Shown here: positions 22,044-34,300 of the stretch, piece by piece
Layout of the letters: each line of letters begins with the position of its first letter
Numbering within the stretch: position 1 is the stretch's first letter
NCBI RefSeq assembly: GCF_003473485.1
Contig: NC_053045.1
Coordinates: forward strand, 956,501-1,020,500
DNA length: 64,000 bases
From: Medicago truncatula
Lineage: Eukaryota; Streptophyta; Magnoliopsida; Fabales; Fabaceae
Direction: 5' to 3'
Notes under the pieces: generated by a model
Seen by the model: the letters and a program-made list of their open reading frames with translations, nothing else
Database searches by the model: none
What the model was told of the DNA's origin: nothing
Translations under genes and position numbers: made by a program

Positions 22044-23320
22044 TGTTTCAAATCTACACAATAAGAAATTAAAAACAATCAATGAAAAACTCATTCAAAC
22101 ATTTCATCAAACACTTGATGTGCAAATTATACATAGACTCTAAAAATCATAAAAATAACCCTAAAATTATAAATCATATACTCTTACTAAAATAAAAAAA
22201 ATTAATCATATACTATAACATAAATCATTCAACTTATGTTTAAAATAATTTTTTTTTTGTTAAAACGTAAAATATAACAAATTTATTCAACTTATATTTA
22301 CTCTTAAAATAAATCATATACTCTTACTAAAATAAAATAAAAAAATATAAAACACCAAATTAAAATATAACCCTAAAATTTTAAACTATAACATAATCAT
22401 CATGCAAACATTTTAACTAAATTAATCAACTAACATCTAATCTAAAAATGATTTATAACATGTAAATCTAATTAAAAACTAAAATAAAAAAATAAATATA
22501 AAACACCAAATTAAAATATAACCCTAAAATTTTAAATTATAACATAAACATCATACAAACATTTTAACTAAATTAAGCAACTAACGTTTACTCTAAAAAT
22601 GAATTATACTATGTAAATCTACTAAAAAACAAAAATAAAATAAATCTACTCAAAAACTAAAAAATAAAAACATTTATAACAATTAAAATGAAGTTAATAG
22701 CATTATAATTACTTACTTATGATTTTGTTGAATAAATTTGGTTGAGTTTTTTAGATAGATTTGGAATTTTTTTTTGAAGATGAGAAGAATAATGGATGAG
22801 AGAGCTTCTGCCGGATTTGTAGCAGAAGATCCTCGGCAGTTAACTACCGAGGTTTTCCTCGGCAGTTAACTGCAACCGGTTTTTGAATTCATCGCAGTTA
22901 ACTGTCGAGAGGACAAAAACGTATTTTACTTATGTGCCTCAGCCTTATAAAATGTGTCAACATCAATTTTCGTACCAAAGACTTGGCAGGCTGGTCATAT
23001 GAAACATATTTGAAAGTTAAAAAAAAAAAAAATAGTCCATTAACCATATGATTATTATGTGTAAAAATATCATATGATTGTTATGATCATATAATAATAT
23101 ATTGACTGCGATTTGGATCATGACATAACTCTTTGAGAAATGCTCTTTAATACTAGATAACTGGAATCAATTGAACAAAAAAAACTACATTTTTTCCTTC
23201 AACTTTAATCTCAAGTATCAATAAAAAAATTAACTTAGGGTCATACAATTTAAATTAGGCCCAATGATCAATTTTGATAGATCAAAAAATTTCTCAATTT
23301 CACAATGAAAAAATATAAGA

Positions 23321-23456
23321 TAATTGCTCTTCTCCCATCTATTTTTGCTCATTTCCGTTAAATAATCGAGCGTCAGTTAACTGATGCAGGTGTATTTTCA
23401 GCGTAAGTTAACTCACGTAGGGCGGAAATGAACAAAAACAAATGAGAGAAGAGCAA
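23321..23456. mobile_element. Small fold-back element
   Basis: About 135 bp. The left arm ATTGCTCTTCTCCCATCTAT then GCTCATTTCCG is inverse to the right arm CGGAAATGA...GAGAGAAGAGCAAT. The centre has CAGTTAACTGATGCAGG and GTAAGTTAACTCACG, which recall the GTTAAC palindromes of the Mutator-like element's ends 350 bp away. It is non-coding. Confidence 0.65.
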
Positions 23457-24964
23457 TTCTGAAAATACAAAGGCTATGTGATCAATTGTTGTTTCTTACT
23501 CCCATGTTTTCTTCCAAGTAGAGGACTATTTGAGATAATACTCAAAGTGAGATTGCATCAACCATATGTTATTGTTTTCATAGTATGAGGTCAAAAAAAC
23601 ACATCTTCCTCATTGAAAGTATAAAAAAAACATCATAAGCATGGGATAAATAATTTATATGGAAAATCAAAGTTTGCAACTTAGTCTTGACCAGCTTCAC
23701 ATTTTGGTTATAGTTATTGGTACATTTCTTCTTTGCTTTTGTACCATTTGTATGTATCATTTGAAGCAAGTAGTTCTAGAGATAAGTGTTCAAAATTTTG
23801 GATCAAATTTTCTATTCCCAAATAGGTAAGTTCTAGTACATTAGGACCACAATATTAGAGATATAAAAAAACAGAATTCATCTCAATTTAGAATAAGAAG
23901 ACACATCAACTTAATTAATTATATGATATGGGGGGTGGCATGAAAGTTCTAGGGAAGTGCATAGACATTTGAAAACTTGCTTTCTTAATAACACTTGGCA
24001 CCATCAATTGAAAATTATAAACAAACACTAGAGTAGTACGAATTTTTTTGTTGACAAAACCCTAGAGTAGTACGATTTAACAATTGAAAAATGTGACTAA
24101 ATATGTGCATATGATGATGGTGTGATCGACACACTCCCCCACTTTGAATTACCATCCCACATGTTCACCATAAACGTGGTGAAAGCATGCTTTTCACAAC
24201 TTAGCTCAATAATTGGTGAAGCAAAGTAATAAGATAAGAGGGGTTTTGTACTTCTCTAAGGGTAAGGGTTGTGGTTTTCAAACACTTGTCATCATGATCC
24301 TAAGTGTGTTTTAGTTAAACATTTGTTAAACATGATTTCTAATGAATTTTATTTTGTAAAATTGATTAATTATATGATTGGATTCACTTTCTATGAGAGG
24401 TAAACATGATTTTAGAATTCTAAACATGATTTTGTCATATGTGTGAGTATTCACTTTCCATAAATCATACATGTAAGATGAGTTCTCCCATCTCAATCGA
24501 TTTTTACTATGTACGAAGTTTTTACCGTTGGTTAACAATGATTATTAATCTCTATCCGAGGATATGTGAGACACATAAGATAAGTTCTCTCATCTCAATC
24601 CATTTTTTCATATGCAAGAGCTGAAGATTGAACCCTAACCACTTGTTTAAGGAGCTCTAATCTCTTACCATTTAAACCAATTTATTGTTGGATTAAAAGT
24701 ATAATGTAACCATTTATATGAAGTTGAGTTTTGGAGCTTCTCTAAAGAGAAAGCAGTATTATACTTAAATTTATTGTTCATTTCACTTGCAATTAAATGT
24801 ATCAACACCTAAACCTTCTTGTGCCCAAATTAACTTCAAGAGCATCACTCTCATGACCTAATGTAATTTTTAACGTGAATTTTCAAAGCTACAAATTGTG
24901 GCTTCACAATTAATATACGGTGTATTAACCTTAAAATAAACACCTTTTAAACATACACTTTTTG

Positions 24965-25205
24965 CGTTCAACTCATCTTTAAACAAAGGGTGGTGATACA
25001 TGTACACCCCCATGTGGCAATACACCTCTTACACCCCTATGTGACAATACACCTCTTACACCCACACAAAATCCTGACATGTGGCAAGGAAAAGGGATAG
25101 GAGATGAAAGAGAAAGTACGATTATAAGATGAATTTACCAAAATGTCCCTAATGTATAGGGTGTACAATAGAGTGTATGATTAAAGGGTGTTCATGTAAC
25201 ATTTT
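24965..25205. repeat. MITE-like segment with internal tandem copies
   Basis: The left part repeats GGCAATACACCTCTTACACC and GACAATACACCTCTTACACC as two ~31-bp units preceded by ACATGTACACCCCCATGT. The right part has GGGTGTACAATAGAGTGT and AAAGGGTGTTCATGT, which is roughly inverse to the left start. This is probably a decayed inverted-repeat element; the edges are approximate. Confidence 0.45.
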
Positions 25206-25517
25206 CCTTAAACAAAATTTAATTCTACTGAATCATTTCAATCAAAATGAATTTTCACTACCCTATATATAGTCGAACACATACTAACTTTGAGTTAAAT
25301 TGAAATGATTTATGTGTGAATGTTTTTACTATGAAATCAAGTTTGATGTAAAACTTGACATGTGTTTGGAGCCAAATAATTAGTGCAATTTTTAAAACCA
25401 AATGCAAGTTATATTTATTCACTTTTAGACAAACGACTAACTATTCACCGTGATAATCTCAAAGTAATAAATTGGCAAGCTAACCATATATATTTATTTA
25501 TTTTTACTAAAAGAGAA

Positions 25518-25693
25518 ATAATATTTGTACAATAATTTTTTGATAACTTTTGAAACAACTCTCTCTCTCATACTCACATGTTTTTTCATTATCTCTCTTC
25601 TTCTTTCTCTTTTCATTGCTTTTGTCCAATCACAAAAGGAAAAAAGTGATTATCACCAAAATTGTTTAATATTAGTTGTACAAATATCACTCA
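25518..25693. mobile_element. MITE, second TGATATTTG-family copy
   Basis: The left end AATATTTGTACAATAATTTT and right end ATTAGTTGTACAAATATCAC are inverse, matching the family seen at 4412-4573. The interior is rich in CTCTCTCTCATA and TTCTTCTTTCTC. It is non-coding. Confidence 0.55.
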
Positions 25694-26601
25694 TCTTATT
25701 AAAGCTATACATTTGACAATGAAAATCAACCATACACTAAAGACCATTCATGACACCCCACCTACACATGTTCTTTCAATGACTAAATGAATAAATTTTG
25801 ATCTCATGTAGTTTTATTTCCAAGTTGAATAAAAGCCTCACTCATTTCAAACCTACCAAAAAAATTTCATTTTCATTTCATGCCTTAGAAATTTTAGATA
25901 AGGATATAACTACTCATCCATCATTAGGGAAAAAGGACAATTATTACATAGCTAGCCTACTACTTTGACTGTCGATAAGTTTACCTTAAATTGTTATATT
26001 TCTGTCATTGTTGTTATTGTCATTATAAAGACATCACATTCCTTTTGTGTCCATTCCACATTGTGAACATGAAGACTAAACTAGGGTACCTATTTTTACT
26101 ATTTCACTCCCTTATACACATTTAATGTGAACACCAGTTAAATTTGCACAATTTCATAATTAATTAAAAATAACCAAAGATAGTATATGGTGGAAGTTGT
26201 ATTATTAAGCATGAAGACAGCTAAGTGATTGAGTTTAACTGACCAACGAACTTCAGTTAAGTATGAATCATTTGGAAGAATTTGAGTTTAAATTCTGACT
26301 AAAACAATAATTAATCAGACTTTAATTTATTTTTCAGTCGAACTTCATATTACAATGACCTTTTTTCTCTAACGAATCGGAGGGTTAAGATAAAAAGAAA
26401 ATGCGCATTACTATTGCAAAAGACACGAGCATGAGCATGATGTAACATTACTATGTAATAGAAAAAACATAATCCAAGGTAAGATTTCTTTCCCTTAATT
26501 TTATTTTCTCATTATTTTTCCAAAAGAAAAATGTGCACTAAACATTAGGGATGTGCCACGTCTTCATATTCTTGAGGGTCCTAAATTCTAATATATGTGT
26601 G

Positions 26602-26611
26602 TATATATATA
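26602..26611 (+). promoter_or_regulatory. Probable TATA box of the HLS1-like gene
   Basis: TATATATATA lies within TGTGTGTATATATATAGCAA, about 150 bp before the ATG at 26757. That distance suits a leader of roughly 110-120 nt. Purine-rich AAGAAGAAGAAG follows in the presumed leader. Assignment is by position only. Confidence 0.5.
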
Positions 26612-26756
26612 GCAACAAGAAGAAGAAGAAGCATTGAAAGTTCATAGAAGCTAATCACTACCATCAAGAACAAATCCAATATCATAAATATTAAACACAT
26701 TATTAATCTTTTTTATCTTTTGCTAACTACCATTCTAAAGATTTATATTATACACA

Positions 26757-29308
26757 ATGTCTTTGAAGATAGCAGCTGAAAATTGGCAAAAACCATCATC
26801 AAAGAAGGTTGAAGAGGCAGTGATAGTGATAAGAAGTTATGATGAAGAGAAACACAAAGTGGGAGTAGAAAAATTGGAGAGGCTTTGTGAGGTTGGACAA
26901 AGAGGAAAACCTTCTCTTGTTACTGACCTATTGGGTGATCCTATATGTAGAATTCGTCACTTTCAATTACATGTTATGCTGGTAATTACTATATCTTATC
27001 TTATTATACTCATAACTGTTTTTCATTTTCTTGAATTTTTATTTTATTTTTTAAAGTTGATCGAGAAGGAGAAATTATTATAAAATAAAGTGACAGTAAT
27101 GACTATTTTACAACTATCCTCGAAGAGATTTGAATTTTTTTTCTTACTGCGAGCTAATATCTCATAGACACATTATCTTGAAGTTGAATCATATAACAAA
27201 AAAAGATTATATTAACATATAAATGTGTAGACTAAGAGTTGACACACTATATTGATGTATATCTAATGCGACATTATGTTTTAGTGTTGAATATCGTAGC
27301 CGAACACAACAAATTGTAAATTGTAACGAATATATATTTTTTTCTCGATGGTTTGCTCTCCGTGTGTCGAGTCATGAATACAAGTAGTTTCACAGTTTGA
27401 TATTGGACTAATCAATGTAATATTTGTTCCAAACAGGTTGCAGAATATGAAGAAGAAGGAGAAGTTGCTGGAGTGATAAGGGGTTGTGTGAAAACAGTTA
27501 CAAGAGGGAATTCAGCTTATGTAAAACTAGCTTATGTTTTAGGACTTAGAGTCTCTCCCAAACACAGGTTCTATTTTCAACTCTTAGTTAGTGTTGTTTA
27601 TTATTTCTTTTTTGAATGTTAAATTTGCATGAGTTTTATTTTTATGAGATAAAAAATATCAAAAGCATGAGTCAAAGTATTTTTTTTCTCTCTCTATCCT
27701 AATCCACACAAGTCATTTCAAAACTTTTGCTTCTATTCTGTTTGTCAAGTTGTTATGTGCATTCTTGGCTCTAAAAAAATGTGATTGTAAACCTTATAAA
27801 AACTAAGGGATATTAAAACAATAGAAAGAAGTGGTGGGGGATTAGATTCTTTGTAAGAAAAATAAAAGGGTTAATGTTTCTCGTATCAATGGAAAGATGA
27901 AAAAAGTATAGTTAAGCATGCTAGCTACTCTGTCATTGACACATGTATATCATGTATCCACTATGATTACTTTACTAAGAAACTATAGTAATTGGATAGG
28001 ATGTCTTATTCTTATTTTCAACTTTCTCATACTTCATTTGGTACCAAGTTCTTCATCTAGACAATAAGGTCCACAAAAAACCTTACTTTAGGCATATTTG
28101 ATTTTTTATTTTATTTTTAAAAACTATGTATCCACTTTTATGAATAAATAAATGTTTTTTTCTTTCTTAAACTCTAGTTTATATAGATGCAGGTCTTGCA
28201 AATCCTAAGTTCGACCGTAAGATAAGTAAAGTCTTGATCGAAAATTATTTTAATCAGGACTCGAACTTAAATTCTCTCATACTATGAATAAATGTTTTGA
28301 TATATTTTTATAGACAAATATTAGTTGTCAGCATGTTAGGTTAATAGATAGAGTTTGGACTCTAAACCTCCTTTTTAAACAACTTTGGAGGCAAGATTAA
28401 ACTAATAACTAAAAGATTGTCTTGGCATATACAGGAGATTTGGCATTGGCACAAAATTAGTTGAACATTTAGAAGAGTGGTGCAAGCAAAAAGGGGCTAA
28501 GTATGCATATATGGCAACTGATTGTACAAATGAGCCATCCATCAATCTGTTCACAAAAAAATGTGAATACTCAAAATTCAGGACTCTAACAATGCTAGTA
28601 CAGCCTGTTCATGCTCACTACAAGCCAATCAACACAAACATTGCCGTCCTTCGCCTACCACCGCGCTTAGCCGGGACGACATACAACCATATGTTTGCCA
28701 ATGCAGAATTTTTCCCAAGAGACATAGACTTGATTTTGTCTAACAAACTTAATTTGGGCACATTTATGGCCATCCCTAAAAAAGACCTAACAAAATGTGA
28801 TCCAAAAAATGGTATTTTCCCTCCAAGCTATGCAGTATTAAGTGTGTGGAACACAAAAGAAGTGTTCAAATTGCAAGTTAAAGGAGCTTCAACATTTGTA
28901 CATGCATGTTGTGTAGGTACAAGATTATTAGATGAATGTATGCCATGGCTAAGGTTACCTTCATTTCCTAATGTTTTTAGGCCATTTGGGATTTATGTAA
29001 TGTATGGATTACACATGGAGGGTAAATATGGAAAACAACTTATGAAGTCATTATGTGGATTTGTACATAATATGGCTAGAGATGATGGTGGTTGTGGGGC
29101 CATTGTGACTGAAGTGAGTCAAAGGGACCCAGTTAGAGAAGTGATCCCACATTGGAGGAAATTATCTTGGGCTGAGGACATGTGGTGCATTAAGAGTCTT
29201 GAACACATGAAGAAGGATGATAGTATCAATGAAAAATGTGGACCCTCAGATTGGTTCAATTATAGATCTTCTTCATCAGTAATTTTTGTTGATCCTCGTG
29301 ATTTTTAA
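26757..29308 (+). CDS. HOOKLESS1-like N-acetyltransferase (GNAT)
   Basis: Exons are 26757-26981, 27437-27567 and 28435-29308: 1230 nt and 409 residues, near the length of Arabidopsis HLS1 (about 403). Family landmarks are VTDLLGDPICRIRH, AYVLGLRVSPKHRRFGIGTK (GNAT acetyl-CoA loop R-x-x-G-x-G, about residues 119-124), EPSINLFTKKCEYSKFRT and the C-terminal SVIFVDPRDF. HLS1 proteins act in the nucleus in apical-hook bending and in ethylene, auxin and light signalling; the likely substrates are histones, but which one this paralogue uses is not shown by sequence. The N-terminus carries about 15 extra residues (MSLKIAAENWQKPSSKK) before the usual start of the domain. The match is to the HLS1-like subgroup and not clearly to HLS1 itself. 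The start is the first in-frame ATG after the leader. Confidence 0.9.
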
Positions 29309-31328
29309 CACTAGCTTATGTCATTTTATTTTATGTGTATGTATATCTATATCTGTAGAGAGAAAGAGGGTCTTGGTTGCTACTAATTACTAATTTGGAA
29401 TGATATTGTAAAGTATAAAAAAGTGTTTTTCTTTTCTTTGAAACAGCACATATGTTCTACGATTTTACCATTTATCTTTGTTGACAAAATTCACCATTTC
29501 AAATTCTATCAATTGAAGTCGGTCTTGTGGTTTCAACTTCTTTAATTCGAAACACCCTACTATTTATGCATGAGCATGTTTCCCATAATTGTAAGAAAAT
29601 TTTCTAAAATATAAATTTGAAAAGTTGCAATGGTTAAATAGAGATTTTTCAATCAGGTTTTCTATATTTAGTTAGTATAGTTTGAAGGGACCGATCAAGT
29701 TAGACGATTCATTGATGAGATCTTTTCGTAATATTCGATAAAATATGATCCAAATCCAAATATACAAAAGAATCAAGACATACATGGAATAATGTGAAGT
29801 TTGTTTGGTTGATCCACAATGTTGTTGGTTTTTAATTATGTTGTTACGGTTATTATTGTTGTTATTTTACGTTATTATTGTATTATGTTGAAAAAATTAC
29901 ATTGTTGAAATTATTTTGGTCAAATTATGTCGTTGTTGTTGGTGAGGTATAATGTATTTAATTTTTTGTCTTCTATCAAATTATATAATTCAAAATCTCA
30001 AAAACTTATTCGGATATTTTGGAAGGAATTCTAGAGACAAGTAGGATGATAAAAGAATTTATCGTAAATAATTACTTCATCAAAATCAAAATATCTTTAT
30101 TTTGAGAAATATATACCCTTTTCAACAGGTGGAAGTATCAATCAAGTAAAGTTGAATTTTTAGTGGTTGTTATAAACACTTGAAAATCTAGCCATTCGAA
30201 CCAATATCTTTTCATGGTCTCCTCGTCTATCTTTTCTTACTTTTAATCATTTTTTGTCACATGTGTATATTATAATTTTATTAAAATAAGTAATTAAATA
30301 TAGGACTTTTTAAATATGCGGTGTGAGGAGGGGAGGGAAGAAGTTCACATGACATGAAGATAAATACAAAGAGGATTTGAGATCATTTAAGTAAATAACA
30401 AATTAACTACTGACATTTACTTATTAAAAATTATAAGCAGAAATTTATAGGCTAGGTTTTTATTCTATTGTCACTTTAGAAAGTTGGATGAGATGATAAA
30501 GATCAATTTTAAATTAATTTATCACTTTTGTCATTTTAGAAAGCTGGATGAGATGATAAAGATTCATTAACTTGTGTCATCGTTAAACATGAAACAATGT
30601 TAGACTTTTTAAAAGGATAGCTTTGCCACCTTAAGAGCAATTCCAACGACTATATTTCAAACCGTGTAACAAGAAAAAAAATATGGTATGCTACAAATAT
30701 TACCTTTGGAGTCTGACATCGTGTAGTTACATTGCGTTAAAAAAATAACAGTTACTTTAGATAAAAGAGTTATGCTAACGATTTCCAATACAACACTTGT
30801 TAAGGAAATCAAAAGTAGTAGTTTTTCATTGGATTCAACAATATTTTAATTTTTAAAAAGTTAAATTCATAATTTTTTATCATTTTTCAATGCAATATTT
30901 TATTTTTAGGAAATGCTAACTTGCGTCCTCAAGACACAAGTTAATGAATCAAATATAGAAATAGTTTATTGAAATGTGTACATTACATTTAAAAAGTTAT
31001 TGAAAAGTGGTGGCCAAAACTTTCATTCATGCCTTTACCATAAATATAGTATTTTATATGAAGTGAATATTATGATATAAATAACCAAATAGTAGTATCA
31101 ACAGCATTTAAAGTTGAAAATAATTTTATGTAAGTAATTGACAAATGTAACTTTACAATCATATATCCCTGTTAATTCAGTTTTATGATTTTAATGCACA
31201 TTCCAGTTATTCTTCATTTCTCCTCCCAATGAAACAATGAATGCAAACATTCACCAATCCATGGTGGTGTTATACTCCAAAAGAAAATATAATGCCATGC
31301 ACATTGTTGAAATCGAAAGAGATACCCT
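29309..31328. other. Convergent intergenic gap, HLS1-like to ACR11-like
   Basis: Presumed 3' untranslated regions lie at both ends. At 30468-30502 and 30529-30563 the 34-bp phrase CACTTTAGAAAGTTGGATGA...GATAAAGAT occurs twice with few differences. A GAGCAATTCCAACGACTATA block at 30633 and a CTAACTTGCGTCCTCAAGAC block at 30917 look like transposon termini without clear partners. No gene is seen. Confidence 0.4.
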
Positions 31329-34300
31329 TCAAAAACTGGATTCCTCAGTTGCCGGACGCCTCAAGAAATATCTCAAGCTGTTAGCAAGAACCTGCAACAT
31401 GGTAAATATGAATTAAAATCAGTTCAGAAACTCAAGAGTCTTTCTACATCATGTAAAGTTCACGACTAGATGCTCGCTCGATAAGGACCTACTTGCCTAC
31501 TTCAATGTATGAGTTATGGTCGGTCTTGATTTTTTTATCATTTAGGATATGTTTGGTAAATCGTAATGGACGATGAATAAGCTATAAACTATACGCTATA
31601 AGGGTAAAACTGATACGATATAAGCTATAGACTCAAACCTTACTTTAAATAGCATCTCAAAAAACGATATAAGCTAGTGAAAAAATGATTTATACTTGTG
31701 AGAGACCATTACCATTTACCAGACAAATCTACTTTAATCATTCGAGTTTATACGCTATATGTTATCCGTTGTAAGCTAGCGGTCTGATCTTACCAAAGAG
31801 TAGTTGGAGACTAAAGCTTTTTTCTTTTGAAAATGCGAAATTAGAAGATTAAAGTTACCTGCTGCAGGGGCTTGCTGATTGCTTTGCCTTTGTAGCTAAC
31901 ATGAAACTTTGCCTTAGCCAAGAGTCCCTGGTTCAAACAAAGCTTTTTCATCAGACTGGTATAAACCCCCTTCTTTTTGAAGCTCAAGAATTAAATTGAT
32001 TGTTAGAATAAAAAATAAGGTTCTAACGTAAGAAAACGCATCAGAGTGGCTGTTGTATTTTCCTACCATTCAATGAATTAGGGTTAGAGAGTACAAAGCT
32101 TTGTTCAAATACTACGATCCAGTTCACAAGTTTATCCCTAAACCGTAACGCAGGTGGCGAAGACCCTCGCACCCCTAACCCTCCTAGTTGTAACCCAAAA
32201 AACAAATCAGCCAAACCCAAAAGTTGTATAATGATATGTGTATACCTCAGTGTCTACCCGCTTATCAGCGATTACGAGCCATACTCAACATTGATACATT
32301 CATTTTGAGTAATGGCCACGTCAGAACTTAGAAGGTTTATTTGTTTAGTTTGAGCATAAGTTGTATAATGATATGTGTATACCTCAGTGTCAAATTCTCC
32401 AGATTCAACAGCAATGTCAATGTCAGTAATACTTTTTACAAGATCGACAAGTAATCCAGGTCGATCAGCTGTCTCCACATAGAACAAACTACAAAAATGA
32501 AAGCAAATAAGTAACAAAATACACATATTAGCCAAAAGTACAAGCATGAGTATTCTTCTAAGACCATATATATCATGCCTTCAACAAAGTGATTTCCTGA
32601 TTCAATCATAATATTTGTACTTTTAAGCAAGAAAAAATGAATGCATTACCTTCGATCTGGCCCATCATCGGAAATATTTATGTGAGTTGCAATGTCCACA
32701 TCAACCTGAATGACAATTGGTTATGAATTTTTCTTTCTATTTATGATAGAGAGAAGATAAAAGCTAACTAGAGAGAATACATTTCTTGAAACACTGACAA
32801 ACAATGTCACTTAAAAAGATTTTTCAGAAATATTCAATGTTTTTTCAAAAACTTCCATAATGTCTTCTCTAATGTTTTTTTATCAGTGAAAATTGAAATG
32901 AGGAACATCTGAACATGCCCTTATCTTTTAAATTTACAGGACTTGTCTATGTAACATATGTTACCAGAAAGACCACATAATTCACTAGTTATAACTGAAA
33001 CTGAAAAGTGAAGACATTCATCACCTGCTCTTTTGGAGGTAGAAGTCCAAAAGCTGCTCCCATTGCTAACTGAGAACTTGATTCCTGAATCATCGATTTG
33101 AAAATTCTAATTAGTTGAGAAGTGAGAATTGCCTGTTGGCATATATTACAACCAAATCACCCTCCAATGACAAAGGAGGATAGTTGGTAAAGCATACCGG
33201 GTGATACTGAATCAGATTATTTATAATTGTCAAACGAATTGCCTCTAACAACTCTGGATCTTCCACTTTTCTGCCAGTATCACTGCAAAAAGCTCCACCA
33301 GCATACCCAAGGAATTACTAAAGAAGCTAGTTAAAACCTCATCTAAGATATTTGTTGTTTAAAAAGAGAAATCGAACCAAAGTTGCGTAACAAGTTTCAC
33401 TGTTCTAGAATGAATTTCTAATAATGTTTAGGTAGGACCTTTCTGAAGTCTGACTGTGAATACTTGTGTATGTGCTAACATGTGTTTAGCTCGCATAAAG
33501 AAAGGTCTCTTTGGATTGACTTAAATGAGTCTGTCTACTAGCAAAAACACTTGTAGTCTGTTTCGGAGAGCTAATGGAAACAACTTATGATATATCTATA
33601 AGTTCTCCACGATAGCTCATGAAAATAGCTTATATGAAAACAATTTGACTTTGTTTTTGGTAGAACTGATTGACTTTATTTTACCTTTTATTATAGAAAT
33701 TGCTTATAGATAAGCACTTATATGATAAGCGCTTGATTAAGTTGTTTATCCAAAGAGGGCTTTTTAGAGTAGATGGTGCAATTAGGAGCGAGAGCACAAG
33801 GAATGACTAGTGCGGGCCAGTGGTGGAGTGAATAAAATAAAGAATATCTGAGAGTTTCAATTAGGTTCCAATGCTGGCCTAAACTGAAGAGATACTCGCG
33901 GTTTGAGCAACATAATCATTATTAGCAGTCATTTAGCATAGATCAGTTATAATACAAAATTAATAACAAGATCGGACAGCTACATATACTTGTAACAATT
34001 ATATGCAAAGTGCACAAATCAAGTAACACTTACGCTTTTGTGATGGAAAACTTGTTGTGCTTGCCAGAAGAATCGAGAAAGACATTTGCCTTTACGACAT
34101 TGAGGCCTAAGTCTTTTAATGCTCTCATCTACAACAAATGAAAATATTACCCTCTAAGAAAAAGTAACAGATAAGCAAGCACAAGCATAGATTTACTCAA
34201 AGAATGACATACTGTGTCGAGAAGAGCTCCAAGCCGATCACCGAAAGTTATCTCCACCACAGTTGCATCTGGATCCAAGTCTTGGTCAATTATGACTATT

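Larger units (their letters stand above)
19966..22971. mobile_element. Mutator-like element with ~140-bp TIRs
   Basis: A 3006-bp element. The left end (from GAAAATTGATGTTGACACAT) and right end are inverted repeats of about 140 bp that carry several GCAGTTAACTGC palindromes. The flanks GTACTAAAG (19957-19965) and GTACCAAAG (22972-22980) form a 9-bp target duplication with one mismatch, the hallmark of Mutator-like elements. Inside are two long hairpins (21112-21353 and 21354-21697), a short minus-strand open frame (22043-21795), and two copies of a ~125-bp AT-rich block (about 22330-22455 and 22484-22610). No transposase catalytic domain is visible, so it looks non-autonomous. Confidence 0.85.
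23457..26596. other. Intergenic, upstream of the HLS1-like gene
   Basis: AT-rich DNA with no supported gene. It contains the MITE-like segments at 24965-25205 and 25518-25693 listed separately. Short open frames at 23578-23769 and 24326-24624 have no recognisable content. Confidence 0.4.

Noticed and set aside
32272-32630. Separate minus-strand genes of 64-91 residues
   Set aside because: They are exon 8 of the ACR11 gene read through its introns; the spliced model explains the conserved part.
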